NCBI GenBank assembly: GCA_003762615.1
Contig: RIAZ01000032.1
Coordinates: forward strand, 1 to 64,000
Source: Muribaculaceae bacterium Isolate-037 (Harlan)
GTDB taxonomy: Bacteria > Bacteroidota > Bacteroidia > Bacteroidales > Muribaculaceae
Direction: 5' to 3'
DNA length: 64,000 nucleotides
Below, in pieces: positions 51,105 to 58,549 of the stretch. The notes beneath the pieces are model-generated. The model searched no databases. It saw only the letters and a program-made list of their open reading frames with translations, and was not told where the DNA came from. The position numbers and the translations under genes were made by a program. Positions within the stretch are counted from its first letter, which is position 1. The number at the start of each line of letters is the position of its first letter.

Positions 51105-51593
51105 ATGAAGAGAGTAATAGTGATTGGTTGTCCCGGGGCAGGGAAGAGCTCTTTTGCAAGGAAACTCGCCGGGAAGTTGCATCTGCCGCTTCATTATCTG
51201 GATATGATATGGCATCGTCCGGATAAGACTAATGTCAGCAGGGAGGAGTTTGATCAATCTTTGCATAAGATTATGGATGGAGAGGAGTGGATAATTGATG
51301 GAAATTATCTGCGCACTCTTCCGCTGCGTCTCGGGCGTTGCGACACGGTATTTATGTTTGACCTGCCGGTGGAGGATTGTCTGTCGGGAGCACGTCAGCG
51401 AATCGGTAAGCCTCGTGAGGATATGCCTTGGATGGAAACGGAGATGGATCCGGAATTTCAACAATGGATCCAGGATTTCCCGGACACACAATTGCCGATC
51501 ATAAATGAGTTGCTTGCATCTTGCCGAGAAGGTGTTGACGTCAGGATATTCCGGAGTCGTGACGAGGCTGATACATTCATTGCATCGTTTTGA
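51105..51593 (+). CDS. Small P-loop kinase (adenylate kinase-like, FlaR/topology-modulation type)
   Basis: This 162-aa protein has a Walker A motif (GCPGAGKSSFARKLA), a YLDMIWHRPDK segment and WIIDGNYLRTLPLRLGRCDT, typical of the small ATPases annotated as DNA-topology-modulation kinases or adenylate-kinase-like proteins. No LID domain is present. The true substrate is unknown. The end of the gene forms half of a 19-bp hairpin. Confidence 0.8.
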   Translation: MKRVIVIGCPGAGKSSFARKLAGKLHLPLHYLDMIWHRPDKTNVSREEFDQSLHKIMDGEEWIIDGNYLRTLPLRLGRCDTVFMFDLPVEDCLSGARQRIGKPREDMPWMETEMDPEFQQWIQDFPDTQLPIINELLASCREGVDVRIFRSRDEADTFIASF

Positions 51594-51621
51594 CATTCAA
51601 TATCAAAACGATGCAATGAAT
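51575..51621. terminator. Perfect 19-bp hairpin between convergent genes
   Basis: The left arm (51575-51593) is exactly the last coding bases and stop codon of the kinase gene. The right arm (51603-51621) is its perfect reverse complement across a 9-nt loop. There is no T tract. It separates the kinase from the convergent ammonium transporter and may serve both directions as a terminator or RNA-end protector. Confidence 0.6.
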
Positions 51622-51639
51622 AAGGATATGGTTCAGGAA

Positions 51640-53064
51640 TCAGTTCTCTTCAGTTGAGCGTATCCAGTCGCTTTCGGTAGGAAGCTCCATTGATACGGCA
51701 TTCTCGTATTCCTCATTGTGCTGGGATGCGTCAAGCCCGACATGCTCATTCCATTTGCTGACCCTCATGGGCACAATCTTGTCGGTGATCCAATAGAGCA
51801 GCCAGCTCATTGCGAATGTATAGACGAATACACCTGCCATCACCAGCACATGGTTGAAGAAAAATTCTCCACGGCTTATCATGTCGGGATCGTTCTGGGC
51901 GAAGAAGTCGTATGCGAATATTCCGGTGAGAAGCGTGCCGATTATACCGCCGAGTCCATGAGTGGGAAAAACGTCGAGAGCATCATCAAGCACTTTTGAA
52001 TAACTCTTCCAAGACACTGCGAGATTGCAGCACACGGTGATGACCAATGCAATGAATATGCTCTGTCCAACCGTGACCCAACCGGCACATGGAGTGATTG
52101 CCACAAGCCCGACGACAGCACCTATAGCCGCCCCCATGGCAGAGGGTTTCCTGCCTCTTACGGCATCAAGTGTGATCCATGTCACCATGGCAGTTGCAGC
52201 GGCAGTATTTGTATTGAGGAAGGCGGAGATTGCGATTCCGTCAGCAGCAAGGGATGAACCTCCGTTGAACCCGAACCATCCGAGCCAGAGGAGAGCCGCA
52301 CCGAGGAGCACGAAAGGCACGTTGGCAGGCTTGTTGCCGGCACCACCGTCCTCACGTTTACCCAAGAACATCGCGCCTACCATAGCTGCGATACCGGAAG
52401 CGGCATGAACCACGATACCTCCGGCATAGTCATGCACGTGGAGCATGCCGAAGAGTCCGTCGGGATGCCATGTGCAGTGAGCCAAGGGACAGTAGACGAG
52501 TATAGTCCACAGCATCATGAAGAGGAGGTAGCCGGAGAAATGCACGCGTTCGGCGAAAGCTCCCGTTATCAGAGAGGGGGTGATTATGGCAAACTTCATC
52601 TGGAAGAGGGCGAACAGGGCGAGGGGGATTGTAGTGGTGACAAGTCCGATCTGCGATGCCTCCGATGCCGGATCAGTCACGTTGCCTACACCTACATTGC
52701 GCATCATGAAGAAATCCACGGGGTTTCCGATGACGTGGCATATATCGTCGCCGAAAGCCAGTCCGAAACCGAACACCACCCACAGCACGCTGACGAATCC
52801 CATCACGATGAAACTCTGAAGCATTGTGGATATCACGTTTTTCTTCCTTACCATTCCGCCGTAGAAGAATGATAATCCTGGTGTCATCATGAGGACGAAG
52901 ATGGTGGCGGTGATCATCCACGCCACGTTCGCCCAGATATGAGTGCTGCCGAGTTCAAATAGACCGTCTTTAACCTCCGTGCGCAGTCCGAGGATACTGA
53001 CTACGATAATTCCAATCAAAACAGCCAGCCATCCCCAGCTGACTTCATGTCTGTAAATCTTCAT
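51640..53064 (-). CDS. amt: Ammonium transporter (Amt family)
   Basis: From ATG 53064 (MKIYRHEVSWGW) the protein has 474 aa; the longer open frame upstream is A/T-rich noncoding sequence that includes the promoter. It has about 11 membrane helices, with FFYGGMVRKKN, PLAHCTWHPDG, HAASGIAAM with the first pore His, and DVFPTHGLGGIIG with the second pore His. The C-terminal tail is short and hydrophilic. No P-II (glnB) gene is adjacent. Confidence 0.93.
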   Translation of the reverse strand: MKIYRHEVSWGWLAVLIGIIVVSILGLRTEVKDGLFELGSTHIWANVAWMITATIFVLMMTPGLSFFYGGMVRKKNVISTMLQSFIVMGFVSVLWVVFGFGLAFGDDICHVIGNPVDFFMMRNVGVGNVTDPASEASQIGLVTTTIPLALFALFQMKFAIITPSLITGAFAERVHFSGYLLFMMLWTILVYCPLAHCTWHPDGLFGMLHVHDYAGGIVVHAASGIAAMVGAMFLGKREDGGAGNKPANVPFVLLGAALLWLGWFGFNGGSSLAADGIAISAFLNTNTAAATAMVTWITLDAVRGRKPSAMGAAIGAVVGLVAITPCAGWVTVGQSIFIALVITVCCNLAVSWKSYSKVLDDALDVFPTHGLGGIIGTLLTGIFAYDFFAQNDPDMISRGEFFFNHVLVMAGVFVYTFAMSWLLYWITDKIVPMRVSKWNEHVGLDASQHNEEYENAVSMELPTESDWIRSTEEN

Positions 53065-53138
53065 ACCTTTAGAAATTGAAAATAGAAATTGAAATGTAAA
53101 ATTACCTGTAAAATCATTAAAACAATTTAATAACGCTG

Positions 53139-53146
53139 CAAAAGTA
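53139..53146 (-). promoter_or_regulatory. -7 box of the ammonium transporter gene
   Basis: On the minus strand TACTTTTG (53146-53139) fits TAnnTTTG. The leader to ATG 53064 is about 70 nt. Confidence 0.5.
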
Positions 53147-53440
53147 GAAAATTGTTTATGAATATACAAGAAATAAAGCAAAAATCTTAAAATATATTTA
53201 TATTTATGGATATAATCTATTTGTATTATGTGAATTGCCATAAAAGTACTTTCCTCGATTTTGAATATCATCGAAGATAATGGGTGATTCACGGGGATAG
53301 AGTCTTACTTTAGAATAGAGACTCATGCGCATGAAGAATGCGTCAAGGAAGGTAAGAAAACTATCAAACAATTCGCTGATAATTAGAAATCAATTTGGAC
53401 AATTGGAATGTTATCATGTTCATACGCACGCCACGCAATA
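53147..53440. other. Intergenic interval, no supported gene
   Basis: A/T-rich. A plus-strand 39-codon open frame begins in the palindrome CATGCGCATG near 53320 but has no recognisable features. No terminator with a T tract was seen for the ART-like gene ending at 53441. Confidence 0.3.
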
Positions 53441-54010
53441 CTAAATATTGTATGCCATAAGGGAATTGTCTATATAGCATTCCGGATATATAACTTTGAA
53501 ATTGTTTTTTCCGATAACATTCTTATCCTTTATGCATATCTGAATAGGTGGTTTTAAGTCCAAGTATGCTTTCCCATTTGGGTAAATGCGATCTTGAAAA
53601 TCTCGAATATTGACGCACTCACGAAACTCTGCTCTGATAGCTATATAAGGAAATTTTGTCCCCATAATATCTTCCGCATGCGTCAATACTCGTTCAATAG
53701 TTACTTTGCTATTGGGAAAAGTTTGAGCGTACTCATATCTCCATGCGGAGAATAATGTCAAATCTTTAGGTTCCAATAGATTCAGTACTTTATCAGATGG
53801 TAAGGATACTTCTGATTGGGCTATCAAATATCTTTTCCCTGCATTTAAATACGATACTCGTCCCCAGAAATGAGCAGAATTTACAAATGTATCCCAATAG
53901 TAATAGCCTTTCCCAAGCCAAGGGTTTCTGACATTGCCGGGGAAAGGTCCGTTTGCCTCAACGTAATCAACGTTATCACAATCTTCTAATGTTTGGTAAA
54001 GAATGCTCAA
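53441..54010 (-). CDS. Putative ADP-ribosyltransferase-like toxin of a SecB-linked cassette
   Basis: This 189-aa protein must start at TTG 54010 (LSILYQTLEDCDN), 6 bp after the SecB-like stop; no ATG lies near. The opening LYQT, then NPWLGKGYYYWDTF and SAHFWGRVSY, resembles the LYHG...GxGfYft...A..WA layout of ADP-ribosyltransferase-type toxins, with Gln in place of the usual His. The rest is unassigned. The weak start codon would keep it below the chaperone. The fold assignment rests on a motif pattern only. Confidence 0.5.
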   Translation of the reverse strand: MSILYQTLEDCDNVDYVEANGPFPGNVRNPWLGKGYYYWDTFVNSAHFWGRVSYLNAGKRYLIAQSEVSLPSDKVLNLLEPKDLTLFSAWRYEYAQTFPNSKVTIERVLTHAEDIMGTKFPYIAIRAEFRECVNIRDFQDRIYPNGKAYLDLKPPIQICIKDKNVIGKNNFKVIYPECYIDNSLMAYNI

Positions 54011-54016
54011 AACTAT

Positions 54017-54427
54017 TTAACGTAATTGTGTGTTCTCTTTAAGTATAGTCTGTAGCCCCGTAAGATTTAGAGTAGGGATAAGGATAGGTTCATCTATGTT
54101 GGCTTGTAAAGTCACGGAACTTACAAAAGCCCTAACATACGGGAACACTATTGCAAGGCTATTAGGATAAAAATAATCTGGTATTTCAGTTATGCTTAGA
54201 GGTTCTTTAAACTCAAAAACAGCCTCACAAATAATTTTTACAATCAATTCTTCTCCTTGTGTGGCTGTAAATGCGAAACTAAGATAATAGGAACTTGTAG
54301 TGGGGTCAAAAACTCCAGATGGAGAAAAGGATAGATCCAACGGGGACTGATCTGAGAAAAGTCCCATATTCATTTCCACATTAGTAAATGTGTATGATTT
54401 AAACGCAAAGGCAGCGGGAGTAGCCAT
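54017..54427 (-). CDS. SecB-like chaperone
   Basis: This 136-aa protein matches the SecB fold in its C-terminal half: SLAIVFPYVRAFVSSVT, then LQANIDEPILIPTLNLTGL, which corresponds to NILFPYARECITSMV and TFPQLNLAPVNFDALF of E. coli SecB. Upstream strands YYLSFAFTATQGEELIVKI fit the beta-sheet core. Bacteroidetes largely lack a housekeeping secB, and solitary SecB-like proteins often belong to toxin-antitoxin-chaperone systems. It overlaps the upstream small gene by 29 nt and is 6 bp from the ART-like gene. Confidence 0.75.
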   Translation of the reverse strand: MATPAAFAFKSYTFTNVEMNMGLFSDQSPLDLSFSPSGVFDPTTSSYYLSFAFTATQGEELIVKIICEAVFEFKEPLSITEIPDYFYPNSLAIVFPYVRAFVSSVTLQANIDEPILIPTLNLTGLQTILKENTQLR

Positions 54428-54665
54428 AAGATACAGAATATAAAGAAAAATCCAGACAGTAATCTGGATTTATATTATAGTTTAATAATTCTTGGCGGTT
54501 GGAATGCCTGTTAGTCTGAACTGTTATCGCATAGACATATTCATAGGCATCGACTGATGAGCGGCATTCATTCTCCAGTCGTTCCAAGTCAATTGCCTTC
54601 TGTTTTTCAGAGGTATTAACTCTATAATGTCTCAATGCGGCTAAAACGGGATCCATATCTTTCAT
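54399..54665 (-). CDS. Small protein upstream of the SecB-like chaperone, candidate antitoxin
   Basis: The 88-aa protein begins MKDMDPVLAALRHYRVNTSE, has a helical, charged middle (IDLERLENECRSSVDAYEYV), and ends in a tail rich in Tyr, Phe and Leu (NPDYCLDFSLYSVSYGY). In toxin-antitoxin-chaperone systems the antitoxin carries a hydrophobic chaperone-addiction tail recognised by the SecB-like protein; this tail has that character. Sequence alone cannot show that it is the antitoxin. Confidence 0.5.
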   Translation of the reverse strand: MKDMDPVLAALRHYRVNTSEKQKAIDLERLENECRSSVDAYEYVYAITVQTNRHSNRQELLNYNINPDYCLDFSLYSVSYGYSRCLCV

Positions 54666-54691
54666 GTTTTCGCTTTGCGAAGTTAATAATA

Positions 54692-54790
54692 TTATTTGGG
54701 ATAACCAAACTTTGAGGGTAATCTTTTCTTTATCGCGTCATTATAACCAATAAGAGGTTTAAGATGTTCATCGTCATGGTAATCGGACAT
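54692..54790 (-). CDS. 32-codon ORF heading the SecB-like cassette
   Basis: It encodes MSDYHDDEHLKPLIGYNDAI and 12 further residues, ending FGYPK. The stop is 26 bp before the 88-aa gene. It is acidic at the start and basic at the end. It may be a small antitoxin component or the remaining end of a lost upstream gene. No clear -7 box was found ahead of it. Confidence 0.35.
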   Translation of the reverse strand: MSDYHDDEHLKPLIGYNDAIKKRLPSKFGYPK

Positions 54791-54837
54791 ACGGATAGAA
54801 TGATGGGAGTTTATTATTATTGGCAATAAAACAATTG

Positions 54838-54880
54838 CCACATCTCACTGTCTTTCCTTGACATAGCAGTGATTTAGTAA
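54838..54880 (-). repeat. Fifth copy of the integrase-associated 15-codon sequence
   Basis: On the minus strand the frame reads ITAMSRKDSEMWQL, matching MSQIAAMSKKDSEMW at 4926-4973. No integrase tail is attached. It lies directly upstream of the SecB-like cassette, so that cassette may have arrived with the same mobile element type. Confidence 0.5.
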
Positions 54881-54956
54881 TCTTCAAAAAATAACTTGTT
54901 AAAGTTATAAATGTAAATTTTTTTCTTGTGGCAGCATCTTTCCGGTGCTTTCCGAT

Positions 54957-54997
54957 ATAAAAAAGGGGCTGCGCTCCATCACGGAAGTACAGCCCCT
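54957..54997 (-). terminator. Terminator of the barrel/coiled-coil operon
   Basis: The 8-bp arms AGGGGCTG (54964-54971) and CAGCCCCT (54990-54997) pair across an 18-nt loop. On the minus strand the stem is followed by six T residues. It lies about 60 bp after the barrel gene stop. Confidence 0.8.
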
Positions 54998-55055
54998 CGG
55001 GGTTTAACTATGCTTTAACCTGTAAAATCGGGGAAACCGAAAAAGATTACTTGTT

Positions 55056-55808
55056 TCAGAATTTGAAACCGATCTTCAAAGTCGGAGCTGCCAGTATTGA
55101 ATAATCGTGGCTGTCGGCTTCAAGCGATTTCAAACCCTCCTGCGGTTTGTGGGTAGTCATGTTGTAGGCGTAAGCGAATGGGTCAACAGAGAATCCCACG
55201 AACATAGCCGGGAGCACGTAGTAGTCAAAACCGATGGTGAGGCTGCCACGAAGGCTCCAAGTCTCGCCGACCGACTTGCCCATAGAGGTCCATTCGTCAT
55301 ATTTCTGCTCATTCAGAGCATACGCCATGCCAACCCTCACGCCTGTATACCACATCAGGTTGCTGATTCCGGAGATAGAGAAATATCTGTCGACTCCGGT
55401 GTAAGCGTTCCATGTGCAGGAATACTGGCTTGCCACAGCGCGATAGTTAGGTATCTCGCCGAGAGTGTCATCGCCGGTAATATCGTCGATAGTGCCGGGC
55501 ACGTCGGGATAGCCGGGATGGTGGTTGAAGTTCAGTCCTCCTCCCAAATTGAGTTTCCACTTGTCACTCACGAAGTATCCAGCCTCGAAGCCCACCATGA
55601 GCTTCTTCTGGTTCCAAAGACTGTTAGGAGCTATCGCCTCATAGTCTGTGAGGTTGCCCGGAAGGGCATTGACGTTTGTGTAACTGTTGTATCCTACTGT
55701 AGCCGCTACGGTGAAATCACCTTTTACGGGGGTGTTGTCGTCCTGAGCGGCGACAGTAAGAGACAGCATGGGTAGAACGGCTGAAATTAAAAGTTTCGTT
55801 TTGTTCAT
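55056..55808 (-). CDS. BT1926-like outer-membrane beta-barrel protein
   Basis: This 250-aa protein has a signal peptide (LSLTVAAQDD) and about eight to ten beta strands, ending SILAAPTLKIGFKF with a C-terminal Phe. It matches the layout of the BT1926-type barrel co-transcribed with the S-layer protein in B. thetaiotaomicron. It follows the coiled-coil lipoprotein by 40 bp and shares its promoter. The identification is by architecture and context. Confidence 0.7.
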   Translation of the reverse strand: MNKTKLLISAVLPMLSLTVAAQDDNTPVKGDFTVAATVGYNSYTNVNALPGNLTDYEAIAPNSLWNQKKLMVGFEAGYFVSDKWKLNLGGGLNFNHHPGYPDVPGTIDDITGDDTLGEIPNYRAVASQYSCTWNAYTGVDRYFSISGISNLMWYTGVRVGMAYALNEQKYDEWTSMGKSVGETWSLRGSLTIGFDYYVLPAMFVGFSVDPFAYAYNMTTHKPQEGLKSLEADSHDYSILAAPTLKIGFKF

Positions 55809-55848
55809 TTTTCAGACTTTTAAATTATTTGCCGTTTCCGGGGGATTA

Positions 55849-57963
55849 TTATTCAGCCATAGCCTTGTCAAGGGCAGCCTTGGCGTTGTCGTATTCCTTC
55901 TGGTAGATTTCGATCTGGGCTTTCTGGTCAGCTATCTGCTGCTCAAGAGCCTTGATGGCGTTGGCATCCTTATCACCGGCAGAAGCAAGCTCCTTCTCAT
56001 AGCCGGCAATCTTCTTCTGTGCCTCAGCAATCTGATCCTGGAATCCCTTGATATCAGTCTCCTTCTCGGAAATCATAGAGTCGATATTCTGTCCTTCATT
56101 ATCGGTAGCGATAAGACTGTTGAGGGCATTGTATTCTGCATACTTCTGATCGTATGCGTTCTTGGCGAGGGCATTATCCTTCTTAGCTTCGGCGAGAGCG
56201 AGGTTAGCGGCATTGACCGCATTCATGCTTTCAACATTGCCGGCAGCACCATCATTGAGGTCTTTAGCCTTAGCGTTGAGTTCGGTAATGAATTTCTCAT
56301 TCTCACTTACCTGATATTCAGCATTATTTTTAGTCTTGGTAGCTTCTACAGTGTTGGCAGTAGCAAGTTTGAGTTCTCTTTCTTTATCATAAACATTGCC
56401 GGCCTCATTATATGCCTCCCATGCTTTAGTCTGTGCTTCGATAGCTTTATTAAGGGCAGTCTCGGCATCAGCAAGGGCTTTCTTCTGAGCCTCTGTGGCT
56501 TTATCTCCAGCCTCGTCTACAACCTTCTGGGCAGCATCCTTAGTCTTCTGAGCAGCCTCAACAGCAGCGTCGGCATCCTGAGCGGCTTTTTCAAGTTTCA
56601 CAGAATTGTCGTAAGCCTTCTGAGCGTCCTCCTGAGCTTTCTGGGCATCCTCAAGATACTTGGTTGCATCAGCAAGCCATTTCTTGTCGGATTTCTGAGT
56701 TGCGGCTACCGCAGCAATAACCTTCTCAACACTTCCCGGCACGAGATCGTAGTATGAAGAATATTCGTAATAGGATTCAGACCCTTCACTTACGATGCCG
56801 CTATTCCAGTCTGAAGTGCCTACAAGTTCGTAGGTCAGTTCTTCATTTGTATAAGAAGCATTTGTGAAGAGAGGTATATAGGTTTCGCTGAGGACTTTCT
56901 CCTCCCAATTACCATAACCCCACTCGTTAGGGATATAAATATTCTCTATTTCCTGAATGAATGCGCAGTAGTATCCACGGGCATCCTTGGGAGCACCGTT
57001 TTCCTGTTCTGATACCCATTTAATCTGGATATTCCCACTGATATAGTTAATATTACCATTATAGGGCTTCAGATCATTGACAGCAGCCATATAAGCGGAA
57101 CCTGTCAGAGTTTTCCATGCGGCATTATTTGCATTGGTGGCATCCAACACAACTTTGGCGGCATCTTTCTGCTTGGTATCCAGAGTAAGAACTTCCTGCC
57201 ATACAGCGGGGAGGTCTTTCTTAGCGTCAGCCACTGAGAAATTCTTCCAAGTGTCGATGTAAGTCTGTGCTTCGAGGATATCCTCCTGCCATCCGGTGAT
57301 ATTGTCATTCTCACTTTGGATAAGGTTTGCATAAACTTCAGCTGACGTGTCGAGTCCGGCTTTCAGTCTTGCAAGGTTGATCTCATATCCGGCAAGAGTT
57401 TTATTTGCCGTAAAAACTGCTTCCTGAGCTTCGCGATAGACGCGGAAAAGCTCACTCAGACGAGTCCTTGTAGCATCGTCATTATTCTGGATAGCTTCCT
57501 GATAAGCCTTCTGGGCAGCGAGCATATCAGCCTTCTGTCTCAGAAGGTTAATCTCAAGTTGTCCGGCAAGTTCCTGAAGGAGGTTTGCATAACGTTGCTT
57601 CTCATATTGAGCTTGCGCCATAGCCTCTTCAGCTTGCGCCATAGCTTGTTGCGCGCGAGCTTTCTCGGTTTCTGTCTGTGCTTTCTGGTACTCAGCCCGA
57701 GCCATCTCGTAAGCAGCCTGAGCCTTCGCATATTCAGCCTGGGCCTTAGCCAATTCGGCTTGAGCTTTCTGAGCCTCGGCAGTTGCATTAGCAGTGATTA
57801 TGGCAGCCTCCGCCTGAGCCTTGTTGAGGTCAGCCAGAGATTTGATCTGCTCAGCCTTTGCCTGGCGTACAGCAGTAACAGAAGGAGACTCGGTGTCGTC
57901 CACGCAGCTGTTGAGAGTCAACGCTCCCAAGAGAAGTGCGCTTAGAAATAGTTTCTGTTTCAT
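55849..57963 (-). CDS. Large coiled-coil lipoprotein, BT1927-like candidate surface-layer protein
   Basis: This 704-aa lipoprotein (ALTLNSCVDD, Cys at about 20) is mostly long coiled coil rich in Ala, Lys, Gln and Glu. Residues about 35-150 are near-continuous AQAE/KAQ heptads; a globular part with many aromatics lies at about 300-420 (NEWGYGNWEEKV, YYEYSSYYDLVPGS); coiled coil then continues to the end. It heads an operon with a barrel protein and is controlled by an invertible promoter, as the BT1927-BT1926 S-layer operon is. In this assembly the promoter points away, so the operon is probably OFF. Confidence 0.7.
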   Translation of the reverse strand: MKQKLFLSALLLGALTLNSCVDDTESPSVTAVRQAKAEQIKSLADLNKAQAEAAIITANATAEAQKAQAELAKAQAEYAKAQAAYEMARAEYQKAQTETEKARAQQAMAQAEEAMAQAQYEKQRYANLLQELAGQLEINLLRQKADMLAAQKAYQEAIQNNDDATRTRLSELFRVYREAQEAVFTANKTLAGYEINLARLKAGLDTSAEVYANLIQSENDNITGWQEDILEAQTYIDTWKNFSVADAKKDLPAVWQEVLTLDTKQKDAAKVVLDATNANNAAWKTLTGSAYMAAVNDLKPYNGNINYISGNIQIKWVSEQENGAPKDARGYYCAFIQEIENIYIPNEWGYGNWEEKVLSETYIPLFTNASYTNEELTYELVGTSDWNSGIVSEGSESYYEYSSYYDLVPGSVEKVIAAVAATQKSDKKWLADATKYLEDAQKAQEDAQKAYDNSVKLEKAAQDADAAVEAAQKTKDAAQKVVDEAGDKATEAQKKALADAETALNKAIEAQTKAWEAYNEAGNVYDKERELKLATANTVEATKTKNNAEYQVSENEKFITELNAKAKDLNDGAAGNVESMNAVNAANLALAEAKKDNALAKNAYDQKYAEYNALNSLIATDNEGQNIDSMISEKETDIKGFQDQIAEAQKKIAGYEKELASAGDKDANAIKALEQQIADQKAQIEIYQKEYDNAKAALDKAMAE

Positions 57964-58070
57964 AGGTTAATGTTTGTTGTTAATTGATAAATTAATTTTA
58001 TGTGTGGATATATTTGTTTCAGGATATCTGTTTGATTATAGGTAAGCGATAAGCATGTTTGAAGCCTGAA

Positions 58071-58107
58071 TCGCATCCATAACTCTTCGTAAGAGATTTG
58101 GATGCGA
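58071..58107. repeat. Left 37-bp inverted repeat of the invertible segment
   Basis: It starts TCGCATCCATAACTCTT, has the central CGT, and ends AAGAGATTTGGATGCGA. It matches the reverse complement of the right repeat at 35 of 37 positions. Each repeat is itself nearly palindromic, so the central trinucleotide (CGT against ACG) sets its direction. Confidence 0.85.
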
Positions 58108-58409
58108 TGCTATTTATTTGAAAATTAATAAAATGTCTTAAATGGGAATATGGATTTGCTAAACAAATTGCCGTTTCGTTGCTAAACAATAATGAATATT
58201 GATGAAACTGACGCGCACGAATCTTGGGATTTTTTCAGATTGTTTTCAGGGTAGATATAAGGTGGGTCAGTGGGATTCTCCTTGTGGGGAATAATAAAAA
58301 AATGTGATTACCAACAATATAGAAAATCTTGAATGTTTTGATTTTTTTTGAGAATTTGAAATCTTTTTTGAAATAAATTTGGATTTTTAATTTTTTTGAT
58401 ATAATTTTG
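58108..58409. promoter_or_regulatory. 302-bp invertible promoter segment, OFF orientation
   Basis: The segment between the two 37-bp inverted repeats contains no gene. Its only good promoter lies at the right end and points right, away from the coiled-coil/barrel operon. At the left end the minus strand has no TAnnTTTG next to the repeat. Inversion would bring the promoter against the left repeat, about 140 nt from the lipoprotein start. No invertase gene is in the window. Confidence 0.8.
58378..58409 (+). promoter_or_regulatory. Promoter inside the invertible segment
   Basis: TTTGG (58378-58382), a 19-bp spacer and TAATTTTG (58402-58409) form a near-perfect Bacteroidetes promoter. The -7 box abuts the right repeat, so RNA begins inside the repeat whichever way the segment lies. 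Confidence 0.85.
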
Positions 58410-58446
58410 TCGCATCCAAATCTCTTACGAAGAGATTTGGATGCGA
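58410..58446. repeat. Right 37-bp inverted repeat of the invertible segment
   Basis: A perfect palindrome with 17-bp arms around ACG. It is inverted relative to 58071-58107 and directly follows the -7 box of the mobile promoter. Confidence 0.85.
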
Positions 58447-58477
58447 CAAAGCCGAGATTTGCTAAACAAATAAAAAA

Positions 58478-58505
58478 ATCAGGTCAGAAATGACCTGATT
58501 TTTTA
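58478..58505. terminator. Bidirectional terminator beside the invertible promoter
   Basis: ATCAGGTCA (58478-58486) pairs with TGACCTGAT (58491-58499) across a 4-nt loop, with A residues before and T residues after, so it works in both directions. It would stop the outward transcript made in the OFF state after about 80 nt, and the metal permease transcript from the other side. Confidence 0.85.
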
Positions 58506-58549
58506 TTCTATATTATAAGGTGTTATGGGCAGTGATAACTGGGATGGGT

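Noticed and set aside
55768-56757. 329-codon plus-strand open frame opposite the coiled-coil lipoprotein
   Set aside because: The Leu/Ser/Phe-rich product is what the reverse strand of Ala/Lys/Glu heptads gives; it has no promoter or motif.
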